This document shows, piece after piece, positions 46,755 to 56,987 of a stretch of DNA of 64,000 bases; the first letter of the stretch is position 1, and every line of letters starts with the position of its first letter. The translations under genes and the position numbers were made by a program. Source of the stretch: Pleurocapsa sp. PCC 7319 (GTDB lineage: Bacteria > Cyanobacteriota > Cyanobacteriia > Cyanobacteriales > Xenococcaceae); contig NZ_KB235924.1 of NCBI RefSeq assembly GCF_000332195.1, positions 20,167-84,166 on the forward strand, in the 5' to 3' direction. The notes under the pieces are model-generated. The model had not been told where the DNA came from. It did no database searches and saw nothing but the letters and a program-made list of their open reading frames with translations.

Positions 46755-49700
46755 ATGATAGATTCAGAAAATCGCGCTCACGCTTACGAATTCTTTCTCG
46801 AAGAAGTTCCAGAGTTATTACAAATCTTGGAAACAGGTTTGCTCAATCTACAGCAAAGTTGTAATCCTGGCAAAATTCATGATCTAATGCGAGCAGCTCA
46901 TTCTCTCAAAGGAGGAGCTGCTACTGTAGGACTTAATGCTATCAAAACCATTGCTCATCGCTTAGAAACTATTTTCAAAGCCTTATCTGTCGAAAATAAA
47001 ATTGATACCGAGCTAGAAACTTTATTGTTAAAAGCTTATGACTGTCTACAATTACCATTAAATCAACAAATAACTACTGGAAGTTTTGATTCAGAATTGG
47101 CTTTGAGCAACGCTGATTCAACCCTGACTCAAATTGAAACTAGACTAGGAGATGCCTTACAAGCAGCAGAAAACTATGTTCCTAGCTCTGATGATTTGGG
47201 TATTGATATAGTTTCTAGTCTGTTCGAAGTTGATATCGCTCAAGGGATTGACCATATAGCTAAGGTTATTGCCGAGCCGCAAAACTTTGACTTAGTGGCA
47301 GAAATACGGACTCAAGCCGAGGTGTTTAGTGGTTTTGCTGAAATGCTAAACTTATCGGGCTTTGGTGCGATCTCTACTGCAACTATAACTGCTCTTGATG
47401 CCAATCCCAGTGCCGCTTTAGAGATAGCTACTCTAGCTTTAGATGATTTTCTGAATGCTAAAGAGCAAGTTTTAGCCGGCGATCGCAAGAGTGGTGGTAG
47501 TCCCTCAGAAACTCTGTTAGCATTCGGTCAAAAAGAGCGCTCGCCAGTAGAAAAGACAGAGCATCAAGCAGTTGCTTCTTCTAATCTCAGCTCTCTACAG
47601 ATGGAAGCGGAAGTAATTTTTGAACCAGAAGAATTAGATTTTACTGACGATCCTGGACTCTCTAGTTTGGTATTTGTGGGTTCAAATTCCTCGCTAATAC
47701 CTTGTGAAAGTTTTTTAGAAGAAGAGGATTTAGTATTCACTGCGGAAGAAGAAGAGGCATTTTTCTCCGAACAAGAAACATTAGTTTTCTCCGAAGAAGA
47801 AGAAGAGGCATTTTTCTCTGAAGAAGAGGATTTAGTATTCACTGCGGAAGAAGAAGAGGCATTTTTCTCCGAACAAGAAACAGCAACTACTGATCAAGAA
47901 CCACTTTTCTCGGAGCAAGATACTCTAGTCTTTTCTGAAGAAGAAGAAGAACCACTGTTCCCCGAACATCATCAACAAGCACAAATTGTCACGGAACAAG
48001 ACCCAGAAACAACATCTTCCACAGAGTCAGAGGAACTAGAGACAGTTAACTCTTCTACTCAACTCAACCCTGCTGCTAATTTTAAAATTCGAGTTGATTC
48101 TCATCGCTTAGATAAAATTAATAATTTTGTGGGCGAATTAGTAATTAATCGGAATAGCCAAGCTTTACATCAAGAACAACTACAAACAATTTTAAGTAAA
48201 CTCCAGAATAGATTAGAACAATTTCAACGTTTAACCTATCAATTTCAGGAAATATCCGACCGAATTTCGATCGCACCAAGTCATCATAACCCACACCAAA
48301 CTGCATCCTTAGGCGATTTTGATGCTTTGGAAATGGATAATTATGGCAAAGTATATTCCCTAACCCAGGAGATAGTGGAAGAGACGATGCAGTTTGAGGA
48401 GGCAGTAGACGATATTGTTCTCTACAAAAGACAGTCAGAAGATACCCTCAAGCAACAGCAAAAAACACTGTCCCAATTGGGAGAAGAACTGATGTGGGCG
48501 CGAATGATGTCTCTGGATCAGATACTGGGTACTTTTCCGCGAGCGATACGAGATTTATCAGTTAAGTACCAAAAACCAGTCAATCTAAACATGAGTGGGA
48601 CAGAAGTTCTAGTTGATAAAGGTATCTTAGAAAAACTTCATGACCCCTTATTGCATCTAATGCGAAACGCTTTCGATCATGGTATTGAACTACCAGAAGA
48701 AAGACTGCAACAAGGAAAATCAGAAGCTGGTCAAATTGATATTTGTGCTTATCATCAAGGTAATCGTACGTTAATTGAGATTAGAGATGATGGTCGAGGT
48801 ATAGAGGTCGAGAATATTGCTAGAAAGGCAATTGATCGCGGTTGGTTATCAGTCAAGCAATTGGCAGAGATTAATCAAGATAAACTGCTCGACTTTATTT
48901 TTGAACCAGGATTTTCGACCACTGACAAGGTTAGCGAACTTTCGGGTCGGGGTGTGGGACTAGATGTAGTTCGTTCTCAGTTAGAAGCAATTAAAGGAAG
49001 TGTTACTTTAAGCTCCACCCCAGGTGAAGGAACAACTTTTACTTTAAGCTTACCTTTAACTCAAACGATCAGTCCGATGATGGTCTGTTCAGCACATTCT
49101 TCAGCAGTTGCTATACCTGCGGTTAACGTTCGTGAGATTATATTACCTCAGGAGGAAAAAATAAATTTCTCAGGAAATCAACGGATGTTATCTTGGCGCG
49201 ATCAACTGCTACCAGTATACCGTTTGAGTGATTTATTAGAGTATAGGTATCCTAGTCCAATTCGCTTTCGGAGTCGAACATTTGGCAATGTATCGAGTTC
49301 ACAAATGTCATCTCTACCTCTATTAGTCATTAGTCAGGGGGAACAACAATTTGCCCTGGAAGTTGAAGGCTTGAATACAGAGCAAGAACTAGTAATCAAA
49401 CCCATAACTGTGGCGATCGCTACTCCCAAGTATATTTACGGCTATGCCGTTTTAGGAGATGGCTGTTTAATTCCGGCGATCGCCCCCACTACTTTGTTAG
49501 CTTTTGACCGGGAGCGAAAATCTGCTAATCAAGATCAGCACAGAAGTTTAGCTGCTCAAGATACTCTGAAGCAGCAAGATTCAGTTCCCACTGCCTTAGC
49601 TGTTGATGACTCAGCAATGATGCGTAGATTACTAACTCGTACCTTGCAGAAGGTTGGTTATCGCGTATTAACAGCCAAAGATGGTTGGGAAGCGCTAGAA

Positions 49701-50021
49701 CTTTTACAACAAAGTACTCCAGTACAGCTGATTGTTAGCGATCTCGAAATGCCCAATCTCAATGGTTTAGAGTTACTAAATCGCCTAAGACAAGATGCTC
49801 AGCTCTCTCAAATTCCTGTGGCGATGCTGACTTCTCGTAGTAATGATAAACATCGCTCTTTAGCCATGACTTTAGGAGCTAGAACTTATCTAACTAAACC
49901 GTATATTGAGCAGGAATTCCTGGCCGAACTACAAAAAATTATTGACATTGATGAGCAGAATTCCCCTCAAGCCAAAGGCTTACTTCTGTCACATCGACCT
50001 TTAGGCGTCTCTGTTGCCTAA
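46755..50021 (+). CDS. CheA-type hybrid histidine kinase with C-terminal receiver (PixL/PilL type)
   Basis: The protein has 1088 residues. The HPt domain is at 1-110, with phospho-His H49 in RAAHSLKGGA. A variable region contains an acidic tandem repeat (about 315-405) built from EEEEEAFFSEQE-like units. A CheA dimerisation region is about 430-610. The HATPase has HLMRNAFDHGIE, DDGRGIEVENI and GRGVGLDVVRSQ. A CheW-like regulatory domain and a receiver (955-1075, AVDDSAMMRRLL, SDLEMPNLNG) follow. It phosphorylates the operon's receivers in response to the receptor. Only one HPt is seen. Codon use looks more AT-rich than in the operon part upstream. Confidence 0.92.
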   Translation: MIDSENRAHAYEFFLEEVPELLQILETGLLNLQQSCNPGKIHDLMRAAHSLKGGAATVGLNAIKTIAHRLETIFKALSVENKIDTELETLLLKAYDCLQLPLNQQITTGSFDSELALSNADSTLTQIETRLGDALQAAENYVPSSDDLGIDIVSSLFEVDIAQGIDHIAKVIAEPQNFDLVAEIRTQAEVFSGFAEMLNLSGFGAISTATITALDANPSAALEIATLALDDFLNAKEQVLAGDRKSGGSPSETLLAFGQKERSPVEKTEHQAVASSNLSSLQMEAEVIFEPEELDFTDDPGLSSLVFVGSNSSLIPCESFLEEEDLVFTAEEEEAFFSEQETLVFSEEEEEAFFSEEEDLVFTAEEEEAFFSEQETATTDQEPLFSEQDTLVFSEEEEEPLFPEHHQQAQIVTEQDPETTSSTESEELETVNSSTQLNPAANFKIRVDSHRLDKINNFVGELVINRNSQALHQEQLQTILSKLQNRLEQFQRLTYQFQEISDRISIAPSHHNPHQTASLGDFDALEMDNYGKVYSLTQEIVEETMQFEEAVDDIVLYKRQSEDTLKQQQKTLSQLGEELMWARMMSLDQILGTFPRAIRDLSVKYQKPVNLNMSGTEVLVDKGILEKLHDPLLHLMRNAFDHGIELPEERLQQGKSEAGQIDICAYHQGNRTLIEIRDDGRGIEVENIARKAIDRGWLSVKQLAEINQDKLLDFIFEPGFSTTDKVSELSGRGVGLDVVRSQLEAIKGSVTLSSTPGEGTTFTLSLPLTQTISPMMVCSAHSSAVAIPAVNVREIILPQEEKINFSGNQRMLSWRDQLLPVYRLSDLLEYRYPSPIRFRSRTFGNVSSSQMSSLPLLVISQGEQQFALEVEGLNTEQELVIKPITVAIATPKYIYGYAVLGDGCLIPAIAPTTLLAFDRERKSANQDQHRSLAAQDTLKQQDSVPTALAVDDSAMMRRLLTRTLQKVGYRVLTAKDGWEALELLQQSTPVQLIVSDLEMPNLNGLELLNRLRQDAQLSQIPVAMLTSRSNDKHRSLAMTLGARTYLTKPYIEQEFLAELQKIIDIDEQNSPQAKGLLLSHRPLGVSVA

Positions 50022-50146
50022 AACTGTACAGATTTGACTTAGTTACTTGACTTACCCATCTTATAGAGAGAATCTCTATTCCCTTAAACTTTCAGCTTGT
50101 TTCCCAATTTAGTTCCACCTAGCTATTTAATATTTCAAAAATAAAA

Positions 50147-51454
50147 ATGACTATAGAACCTATTCAATTAAACTGTTCCTTCTGTGGCAAGTCTCAAGAT
50201 CTAGTTAACAAACTCATTACCAGCGATAGTGTTTGTATTTGCAATGAATGTGTTGAATCATGTAGTGAATTGTTAATTGACAGTCAACCAGATGAGAGTA
50301 ACCAAAATAGTAAGCAAAATTGGCTAGATCATCCCTTACCTAAACCCAAAAAGCTGGTGGAGTACTTGGACGAACATATCATCGGTCAAGAAGACGCCAA
50401 AAAAGTTTTGTCCGTGGCGGTTTACAATCATTACAAACGTCTTCGACATAAAGCGGCTCAAGAAGAATCATCATCTACTGATGAAGGGCTCGAATTACAA
50501 AAATCAAATATTTTGTTGGTTGGTCCTACTGGATCGGGTAAAACTTTACTGACTCAAACATTGGCTAAAGTACTAGATGTACCTTTTGCGGTTGCTGATG
50601 CTACTACTCTAACCGAGTCAGGTTATGTGGGTGAAGATGTCGAAGGTATCCTCTTACGTCTTTTACAGGCAGCAGAATTAGATATCACTGAAGCAGAGCG
50701 AGGTATTATCTATATAGATGAAATCGATAAAATTACTTGTAAAAGTGAAAATCCTTCAATAAGTCGTGATGTATCTGGAGAAGGGGTACAACAAGCTTTA
50801 TTGAAAATTATTGAAGGAACCATTGCTCATGTACCTCCTCAAGGAGGCAGAAAACATCCTAATCAAGAATGTATTCCTGTAGATACTAGTAATATTCTCT
50901 TTATTTGTGGTGGTGCTTTTGTCGGATTAGAAAAAATTATTTCTCGTCGTAGCAACTCAAAATCTATTGGTTTCGTCTCATCTAAAGTCTCATCTAAAAA
51001 AGTCAAGTTAGAATCTCGAGCTAAAGATAATTTGTTGCAGGATCTGGAACTAGAAGACATAGTCAAATTTGGCATTATCCCAGAATTGGTGGGACGATTA
51101 CCTGTGGTTACTACCTTAGAACCTCTATCAGAAGAAGCTTTGTTTACCATATTGACCAAGCCGCGTAATTCTCTGGTCAAACAATATCAGGAGTTAATGC
51201 GTATGGACAACGTTAGATTAGAGTTTGAATCTGAAGCTCTACGAAGCATCGCTCAAGAAGCTTATCGGCGTAAAACAGGTGCCAGAGCTTTACGAGGACT
51301 GATTGAAGAGTTGATGTTAGATATCATGTATGAAGTTCCATCTAGACCAGATCTTACTCACTGTTTAATTACTCAAGAAATGGTAGATCAGCATTCTACT
51401 GCTGAATTATTACACTATCCTTCTACTCTATCTTTACACAGAACTGTTAGCTAA
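50147..51454 (+). CDS. clpX: ClpX-type AAA+ unfoldase
   Basis: The protein has 435 residues. The N-terminal zinc finger is [16 protein letters not shown]. Walker A is GPTGSGKT, pore loop 1 is GYVGED, Walker B is IIYIDEIDK, the RKHP loop is at GGRKHPNQE and the sensor 2 region is TGARALRG. The ClpP-docking loop IGF is kept (SIGFVSSK) but is followed by a Ser/Lys-rich stretch unlike the usual sequence. ClpX unfolds tagged proteins for ClpP. Cyanobacterial clpX usually follows tig and clpP, but here it is alone after the CheA gene, so it is perhaps a second, specialised copy. Length is normal. Confidence 0.88.
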   Translation: MTIEPIQLNCSFCGKSQDLVNKLITSDSVCICNECVESCSELLIDSQPDESNQNSKQNWLDHPLPKPKKLVEYLDEHIIGQEDAKKVLSVAVYNHYKRLRHKAAQEESSSTDEGLELQKSNILLVGPTGSGKTLLTQTLAKVLDVPFAVADATTLTESGYVGEDVEGILLRLLQAAELDITEAERGIIYIDEIDKITCKSENPSISRDVSGEGVQQALLKIIEGTIAHVPPQGGRKHPNQECIPVDTSNILFICGGAFVGLEKIISRRSNSKSIGFVSSKVSSKKVKLESRAKDNLLQDLELEDIVKFGIIPELVGRLPVVTTLEPLSEEALFTILTKPRNSLVKQYQELMRMDNVRLEFESEALRSIAQEAYRRKTGARALRGLIEELMLDIMYEVPSRPDLTHCLITQEMVDQHSTAELLHYPSTLSLHRTVS

Positions 51455-51734
51455 TCTAAATGAGAAATATTTCTATAGCTCATGAAAAAGTAGAGTTTAC
51501 CTAGAATAGATCGAAAACAGAACTTGGATAATAGCGTTAGTTACATATCACCAGTTTCATAGGGAAGCAAAAACTGATTCTAATCCCTCAATTAAATCAA
51601 GTTGAGGGAATACTATTTCAATATTTCTCTTATAAAAGCTAAAAGTGATAAGATTTCTTTCTGGAGACAGAAGTAGTTGAACTTAGATTAATTTAAAGTG
51701 CAGATATAATTTTTTTAAACAGAATGTTGAGCGC

Positions 51735-52337
51735 ATGGTTGCTTCAAAATCATCTCCTATAATTCCCCCCTCAGCACAATCTATTTATATCGATGGTGAA
51801 AAATATCCTTTATCCGAACAGGTTGTCAAAAACATTGAGAAGATAATTGGATTTCAAGCCAAACAGGAACAAAAGTTACCTTTGCGCGATCGTCTTATCG
51901 AGAAAATAGCTTCTTTTTTTGGTAAATCGGAATTTTTATATTTACAGCTATTATTTTTTACCAGTTGGAGTTTATGTAGTCATTTAGCACCAGAATTATT
52001 ACCTTTTGGTTTACCCAAGTTCGATCTACAAGAGATGGGAATAGATATCACTGCATTACTCATTGCTACAGGAGTCTTGGTACAACAAACCCGTCAAGAT
52101 AAATTAGCCGAACAACGATCGCATTTGATTTTACAAATTAACCTTTTGACCGAACAAAAAATTGCCAAATTAATTGAGTTAATTGAAGAATTACGAGAAG
52201 ATATACCAAATATACGTGATCGCTATGATTGGGAAGCGCAAATTATGCAACAAGCAACCGATCCTCAAATTGTCTTGGATATTCTACAAGAAAATTTAGA
52301 ACAGGCTGAAACAGAATCACTTCAGTCAGATTCTTGA
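51735..52337 (+). CDS. DUF1003 membrane protein
   Basis: The protein has 200 residues with two membrane segments (about 74-90 FLYLQLLFFTSWSLCSH and 113-128 ITALLIATGVLVQQT) and the DUF1003 motif TRQDKLAEQRSHLILQINLLTEQK. An amphipathic acidic C-terminal helix follows. The function is unknown, and members are widespread in bacteria. The ~280 bases upstream are AT-rich and hold no gene. The gene stops within a few bases of a GACACTCCCC motif that resembles the reversed right end of the IS element at 60711. Confidence 0.75.
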   Translation: MVASKSSPIIPPSAQSIYIDGEKYPLSEQVVKNIEKIIGFQAKQEQKLPLRDRLIEKIASFFGKSEFLYLQLLFFTSWSLCSHLAPELLPFGLPKFDLQEMGIDITALLIATGVLVQQTRQDKLAEQRSHLILQINLLTEQKIAKLIELIEELREDIPNIRDRYDWEAQIMQQATDPQIVLDILQENLEQAETESLQSDS

Positions 52338-52520
52338 CACTCCCCGTTAAGCCACTGACTACGCTATCGCTATTTTGTCGCTTACAATCTCTAACTATTA
52401 ACCGATTAATTCCCTAAGAATCAACTTGGGATTTGGGCAGTAGTGAGTCTTCAAAAATCGACAATTATCTCTTTAAGAGAGGCAACTTCTCAAACAAGCA
52501 ACCCCTCTTCATATTCATTC

Positions 52521-52640
52521 CTACTGGGCTTTCGGATTACGATTATGATCCATTTTCCATTGTATTAAACCATAAAATCCACAAACCACCGTAATCACCT
52601 CTAAAGCGGTGATTATTACTAATACTACATCGTGTTTCAT
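52521..52640 (-). CDS. Small single-pass membrane peptide
   Basis: A 39-codon frame, MKHDVVLVIITALEVITVVCG then FYGLIQWKMDHNRNPKAQ, has a GGAAGA ribosome site 4-9 bases before its ATG. It consists of one hydrophobic helix (5-27) with a short charged tail, typical of small cyanobacterial membrane proteins. No family is recognised. It lies alone between DUF1003 and the PRC-barrel gene. Confidence 0.5.
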   Translation of the reverse strand: MKHDVVLVIITALEVITVVCGFYGLIQWKMDHNRNPKAQ

Positions 52641-53292
52641 TTTCTTCCTATTCTGTGTGAAGTAAGTATAAGATCCTTCTCAAATTATCTTTCTTGTTAT
52701 TATCTTGGTGATTAGACCATTGCAAGAAAGGTTTTACTCTCGTTAGTAGAATTTTCTACTCATTAATCTTAGATCTTATACTAATGTTATGAATGATTTA
52801 GTACTTGGGTATACCTATTATAACTTTTTTGTAATAAGTTGATTCGCCAAGAATTGTCTATTTTTAAAATAAAAAGCGATCGCCTATGATTAAAAGCGAC
52901 CGCTTAATACACTAATAAGTCTAATCAAAATATATCATTCAAAAAGTGTCAAAAAGGATACGACCGACATCATAAATAAAATGAAAAAAATCAACGTCAT
53001 TATCGAGAAGATCTAGTAAAAAATTACTATTGATGATCGCAAATACTATAGATAAACTCCCCACAATCTATCCAATTTTTCAGCTAGCTTTATTAGATTT
53101 AAGAGTTAGTTCCCAAATAATTAGAAAACTTTAGCTTAGTAATTTTATACTCAAAAATCTTATATTTGTAATCGTTTAATACTATGACTTTAGCTGTATT
53201 TAATATTATCTATATCTACCTCATAAGTTAGATGAAACTTAAACGAATAACTAATAACCTAAGAATAATAATGCAATGAGGAATAATCAATT
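52641..53292. other. Intergenic region with hairpin
   Basis: This 652-base stretch is AT-rich. A hairpin with arms AAGCGATCGC and GCGACCGCTT (one mismatch, 12-base loop) spans 52874-52905 and contains a HIP1 site. A 41-codon minus-strand frame at 52939-53064 (GTG start, ending YDVGRILFDTF) is possible but has no good ribosome site. The promoter of the PRC-barrel gene should lie near the right end. Confidence 0.45.
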
Positions 53293-54651
53293 ATGGCTTT
53301 AGCAAAAATCGCCGATTTATACCCTAACTATCAAGAAGATATATTTGGTGGCGGTGATATCAAAAGCTTTTCTGTTTACGATTACACCAACGATAAAATT
53401 GGTTCTGTTCACGACATTATAGTAGATGATACAGGTAGATTTCGCTATCTAGTTATTGATACTGGTTTTTGGATCTTTGGTAAAAAGGTTTTGTTGCCAG
53501 TTGGTAGGGCTAGTATTGATTACAGTCAAGAACGTGTATATGCCAGTGGTTTAACTAAAGAGCAAGCGGAAAACTTACCAGAATATGATAGTGATATGAC
53601 TATCGACTATGACTACGAAGAAAAAGTTAGAATGACTTATCGTGGTAAAGATTACGATACTAACAGTCCCGTTTACTCCCAACAAGCAAACGCATATAAT
53701 AGCGGGGTTTATAGTGATGGTCGGAACGCACAACTATACGATTTGAACTCCAATAATCACGGTAATATTGTTAGATACGAGCAAAACTTGATTAATAATC
53801 GCGATCGCTTTAACCTCAAATCTGGAGTAAATCTTTATAAGATAGGAGATATTTACCCTGATTATCGTAATCTCTTTGATAACGATGACTTATTAAGTTA
53901 TTCTCTCTACAGTAATAATGAAGAAAAGGTTGGTTCCGTGGAAGATATTTTAGTTGACCGAGATGGTCACTTCCGCTATTTAGTAGTTGACACTGGATTC
54001 TGGATTTTTGGCAAAAAAGTCTTGCTTCCTTTTGGGCGCGCTCGCATTGATCGTAATCAGAAAAGAGTATATGCTACTGGATTGACAAAAGAACAAGCAG
54101 AGCATTTACCTGAATATAACAGCGACATGACTGTAGATTATGACTATGAGGAAAATGTCAGAAATGTCTATCGTGATGAGTATTCGGGCGTCAGTACAAG
54201 TACTTCTTCTAGTTATGATTATGATCGAGAACCTAGTCTTTATTCACATCAAGAAACTGATGGTCGTCAAAGCCTTAAGCTTTACGAAGAACGTTTAGTA
54301 GCTAATAAAGAGCGTTTCCGTACCGGTACAGTAACGGTAGGGAAAAAAGTTGAGACTGAAACTGCTACTGTTTCGGTTCCGATAGAGAAAGAAAAAATCA
54401 TCATCGAACGTAGCAATCCTACCGATTCTACTGCTGTTACTCCAGGTGCAACTGCATTTAATGAGGGAGAAGTAGCTCGAGTAGAAGTTTATGAAGAGTC
54501 AGCCGAAATCGAAAAACAGGCGTTTGTAAGAGAAGAAGTAAGTGTTCGTAAAGAAGTAGAAAAAGATACTGTATCTGCTCGTGAAACTATTCGTCGAGAA
54601 GAATTAGATATTGAGACCGATGGTGAAGGGTTAATTGACAATGATCGATAG
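53293..54651 (+). CDS. Tandem PRC-barrel plus DUF2382 stress protein
   Basis: The protein has 452 residues. Two near-identical PRC-barrel units (about 1-115 and 180-300) share VGSVEDILVD/IGSVHDIIVD, FRYLVIDTGFWIFGKKVLLP and GLTKEQAE.LPEY. Each is followed by a Tyr/Asp/Ser-rich linker. The C terminus (about 335-452) is DUF2382 (YsnF/AvaK family), an acidic region with VETETATVSVPIEKEKIIIER. Such proteins are linked to desiccation, osmotic and akinete-related stress in cyanobacteria. The internal duplication is recent enough to be plain by eye. A GAGG site lies about 11 bases before the ATG. Confidence 0.82.
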   Translation: MALAKIADLYPNYQEDIFGGGDIKSFSVYDYTNDKIGSVHDIIVDDTGRFRYLVIDTGFWIFGKKVLLPVGRASIDYSQERVYASGLTKEQAENLPEYDSDMTIDYDYEEKVRMTYRGKDYDTNSPVYSQQANAYNSGVYSDGRNAQLYDLNSNNHGNIVRYEQNLINNRDRFNLKSGVNLYKIGDIYPDYRNLFDNDDLLSYSLYSNNEEKVGSVEDILVDRDGHFRYLVVDTGFWIFGKKVLLPFGRARIDRNQKRVYATGLTKEQAEHLPEYNSDMTVDYDYEENVRNVYRDEYSGVSTSTSSSYDYDREPSLYSHQETDGRQSLKLYEERLVANKERFRTGTVTVGKKVETETATVSVPIEKEKIIIERSNPTDSTAVTPGATAFNEGEVARVEVYEESAEIEKQAFVREEVSVRKEVEKDTVSARETIRREELDIETDGEGLIDNDR

Positions 54652-54856
54652 GCTCGCGTGTTTCCTCTGGCTCTCTGAAAGACTGTTTGTAAGTTGTTGT
54701 AAACAAGCTCTTATGTCCAAGAGGTAAACCACGTTTCGTAAAACTTGGCTGTCAAGAGCTAGCAGTTGATGAATCGCCTTCCTTTTCTCTTTAATTTTGA
54801 TGATGATGACTCAGAATTAGATCGATTTGGAAAGTATCAGAGACACATAATATTTC

Positions 54857-54884
54857 GTAAGGGCGAACCACCGTTCGCCCTTAC
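54857..54884. repeat. Perfect 12-bp stem-loop repeat
   Basis: GTAAGGGCGAAC - CACC - GTTCGCCCTTAC forms a perfect 12-base stem with a 4-base loop. It resembles the dispersed GTAGGGGCGAA/TTCGCCCCTAC palindromes of cyanobacteria. It lies between convergent genes (ends at 54651 and 54915), where it could act as a bidirectional transcription stop, but no T-run follows. Confidence 0.65.
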
Positions 54885-54914
54885 AAACAATTTATCTGGC
54901 ATACGCTTTAAGCT

Positions 54915-55559
54915 TCAGTGAAGAGGTTTTAAGATTGCTCTAGCTAAACCCCCATCACCATCTTTTAATTTAATTGGCAAACAAATTAACTCATATTCCC
55001 CTGGTTCTACTTGGGATAGATTTAACCCTTCAATTGCCCAAATACCTGAACCTAGTAGAGCATGATGTACTTCGACTACATTTCCTTGATAACCACCTAC
55101 AGAAAGATAATCTACTCCTACAGTACGAACTTTTTTTTCCGCTAAGTAATGAGCTGCTTCGGTAGAAATATGTACAAAATCTTCAACAAAAGTATCTGAT
55201 TTCAAAGCGCGATCGCTATTTTGAGTTTTAAATAAAATTCTTTCTCCTGCCGTTATATTATGAGGTTCGATTTCGGCAACTTTAATTTGTTTTGGATCTT
55301 CAATTTTAATCACTCTCGCTTTACCGATGGTCGCATCCAAAGGCATCTGATCAACACCCATACCACCTTTAATAAAATGGTTGATACCATCAACATGAGT
55401 ACCTGTATGTGTCCCTATAGTTAATTTAGAAACATTGCACACATCTCCATGAGCCAGACATTGACTGGGTTCAATGCTCACAGGAGGATTATCAGGCCAA
55501 TAAGGCATCCCTGGGTGAATGGTCAAAGAAATATCAATCCAATTATCAGATTCTTTCAT
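54915..55559 (-). CDS. Cyclase-family (kynurenine-formamidase-like) metal hydrolase
   Basis: The protein has 214 residues. The metal-binding motif H51-T-G-T-H55-x-D57-x3-H61 (HTGTHVDGINH) defines the cyclase/KynB superfamily. DISLTIHPGMPYWPDNPPV at the start is also typical. Members hydrolyse formamides or cyclic amides. No kynurenine pathway gene is near, so the substrate is uncertain. It lies 26 bases downstream of the channel-like gene on the same strand, so the two are probably co-transcribed. Confidence 0.82.
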   Translation of the reverse strand: MKESDNWIDISLTIHPGMPYWPDNPPVSIEPSQCLAHGDVCNVSKLTIGTHTGTHVDGINHFIKGGMGVDQMPLDATIGKARVIKIEDPKQIKVAEIEPHNITAGERILFKTQNSDRALKSDTFVEDFVHISTEAAHYLAEKKVRTVGVDYLSVGGYQGNVVEVHHALLGSGIWAIEGLNLSQVEPGEYELICLPIKLKDGDGGLARAILKPLH

Positions 55560-55585
55560 CGGTTTAATAGTTAATAAAGTATATT

Positions 55586-56713
55586 TTAATACAAGACTCG
55601 TCTACCAATTTTTGTTTCGTCATCTAAACTGGTAGCCCTACTAGTTGTTTCACTAGATGCAATTGCATCCCAAGACCAGCCATCATTTCTGACTAAAGCC
55701 AATAGTAGTTTGCGTCTTTTATTGATGTGGTTTGTAGTTTCTTGAAACTGGCGATCGCTAACTGTAGGAATACTTTTATTTCTCAGCAATTCTAGAGGAG
55801 TCAAAGGAGGTTCGCTGTCACTGGGTTCTAGATATGCGGACTTGAGAGTTTTTAAAAAAGCCGCACAGGCACGTCGTGCAGGATTCAAGGCAGCAGGATC
55901 GGGTTGATAATTTTCGGGCACTCCATACTGTAAGATAGTCATTGCTTCATCAAATGCAGCAATACTCAAAGGAAGACTACGAGTTCTTTCTCGGCTATGA
56001 AAATAATGTAAAATTGGATAAGTTAAGTGTTTTTCGCCCAATTCAGAAATTAATGGGGTTAAACTAATTAAATGCTGATCTAAATTACCAAAATTTTTGT
56101 TATTCCAAGCCCTAGTTATAATTTCATCTGCTGTTCCACCTAAAGATGCTAGGTAAACTGACAAGATCCGTTTTTGAGTTACTGCGGACACCACAGGAAA
56201 CAAATAAGCAATGGAAAGTGTAACTAAGAAAAAACCATTAGCTGCTGCCAAACCCGTTAATAAGTGCCAAATTGTACTTTGAGGTAAATAGTCACCACGA
56301 CCTAAGGTAGTAATAGTATATGCCGTAAAATAAATTCTTCCCCAAGTACTGGCAGGTTCTTCATTGGAAGCATTAAGAATTGCATCTTGGTAAGAACAAA
56401 AAATTAGCGACCATGCTGTCCAAGTTAGTAGATACCATAATACTGCCATTCCTAGTATTAACAATAATCCCATTCCAGCTAACAGACGATGGTTATTGTT
56501 ATGTCTGTGTACTTTAGTTGCATTATGCCATACCCAGGACGAAAAACGATTAGTTAAAAAACCTCCTCCCTTAACAGTTAGGGTAGTAGTTAGAACATCG
56601 GAAGAGACAACAGTTAGTAAGATAAAACCCAATGTCAATAAAAAGGCTGACATGATACTTCTTGAAAAAAGATCAAAATTTTTGAAAGATTTGAGTATCG
56701 CATTGAGTAACAA
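55586..56713 (-). CDS. Two-TM potassium-channel-like protein with variant filter
   Basis: The protein has 375 residues with membrane segments at about 19-40, 78-106 and 150-175, and a re-entrant pore helix before TTLGRGDYLP (135-144). The filter position is TLGRGD where K+ channels have T(V/I)G(Y/F)GD, so an Arg (R139) replaces the aromatic residue. The cytosolic C terminus (about 180-375) has no RCK or cNMP domain that I recognise. With this filter, K+ selectivity is doubtful. It may conduct other ions or be regulatory. It is the upstream gene of the pair with the cyclase. Confidence 0.75.
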   Translation of the reverse strand: MLLNAILKSFKNFDLFSRSIMSAFLLTLGFILLTVVSSDVLTTTLTVKGGGFLTNRFSSWVWHNATKVHRHNNNHRLLAGMGLLLILGMAVLWYLLTWTAWSLIFCSYQDAILNASNEEPASTWGRIYFTAYTITTLGRGDYLPQSTIWHLLTGLAAANGFFLVTLSIAYLFPVVSAVTQKRILSVYLASLGGTADEIITRAWNNKNFGNLDQHLISLTPLISELGEKHLTYPILHYFHSRERTRSLPLSIAAFDEAMTILQYGVPENYQPDPAALNPARRACAAFLKTLKSAYLEPSDSEPPLTPLELLRNKSIPTVSDRQFQETTNHINKRRKLLLALVRNDGWSWDAIASSETTSRATSLDDETKIGRRVLY

Positions 56714-56795
56714 GTAGCAAGTATTGACTTACCTACTCACTACCTATTACTCATTGGTGACAAGTTAAAGCTATGTGTTGTTTGTCAACTGGTTT

Positions 56796-56832
56796 TTAGC
56801 TATCAGCTATCAGCTTTTAGCTCTTAGCTTTT
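56796..56832. repeat. Heptameric TATCAGC/TTAGCTC short tandem repeat
   Basis: About five 7-base units (TTAGCTA, TCAGCTA, TCAGCTT, TTAGCTC, TTAGCTT) in tandem lie in the 270-base gap between the channel and catalase genes. They are related to the units at 6070 and 60810. No gene is seen in this gap. Confidence 0.6.
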
Positions 56833-56987
56833 GGGATACTTTCACGAATTCAAGCTTGACTATGGCGATCGCCATAAATATTGGCTCTAATCCATATTTA
56901 GTGTGAACTAAAATAAACGACACTATCTGTAGTAGTTGACTAAAACTATTTTGTTTTAATTTGTCAGCAATGCCTATTACTTGTTAC

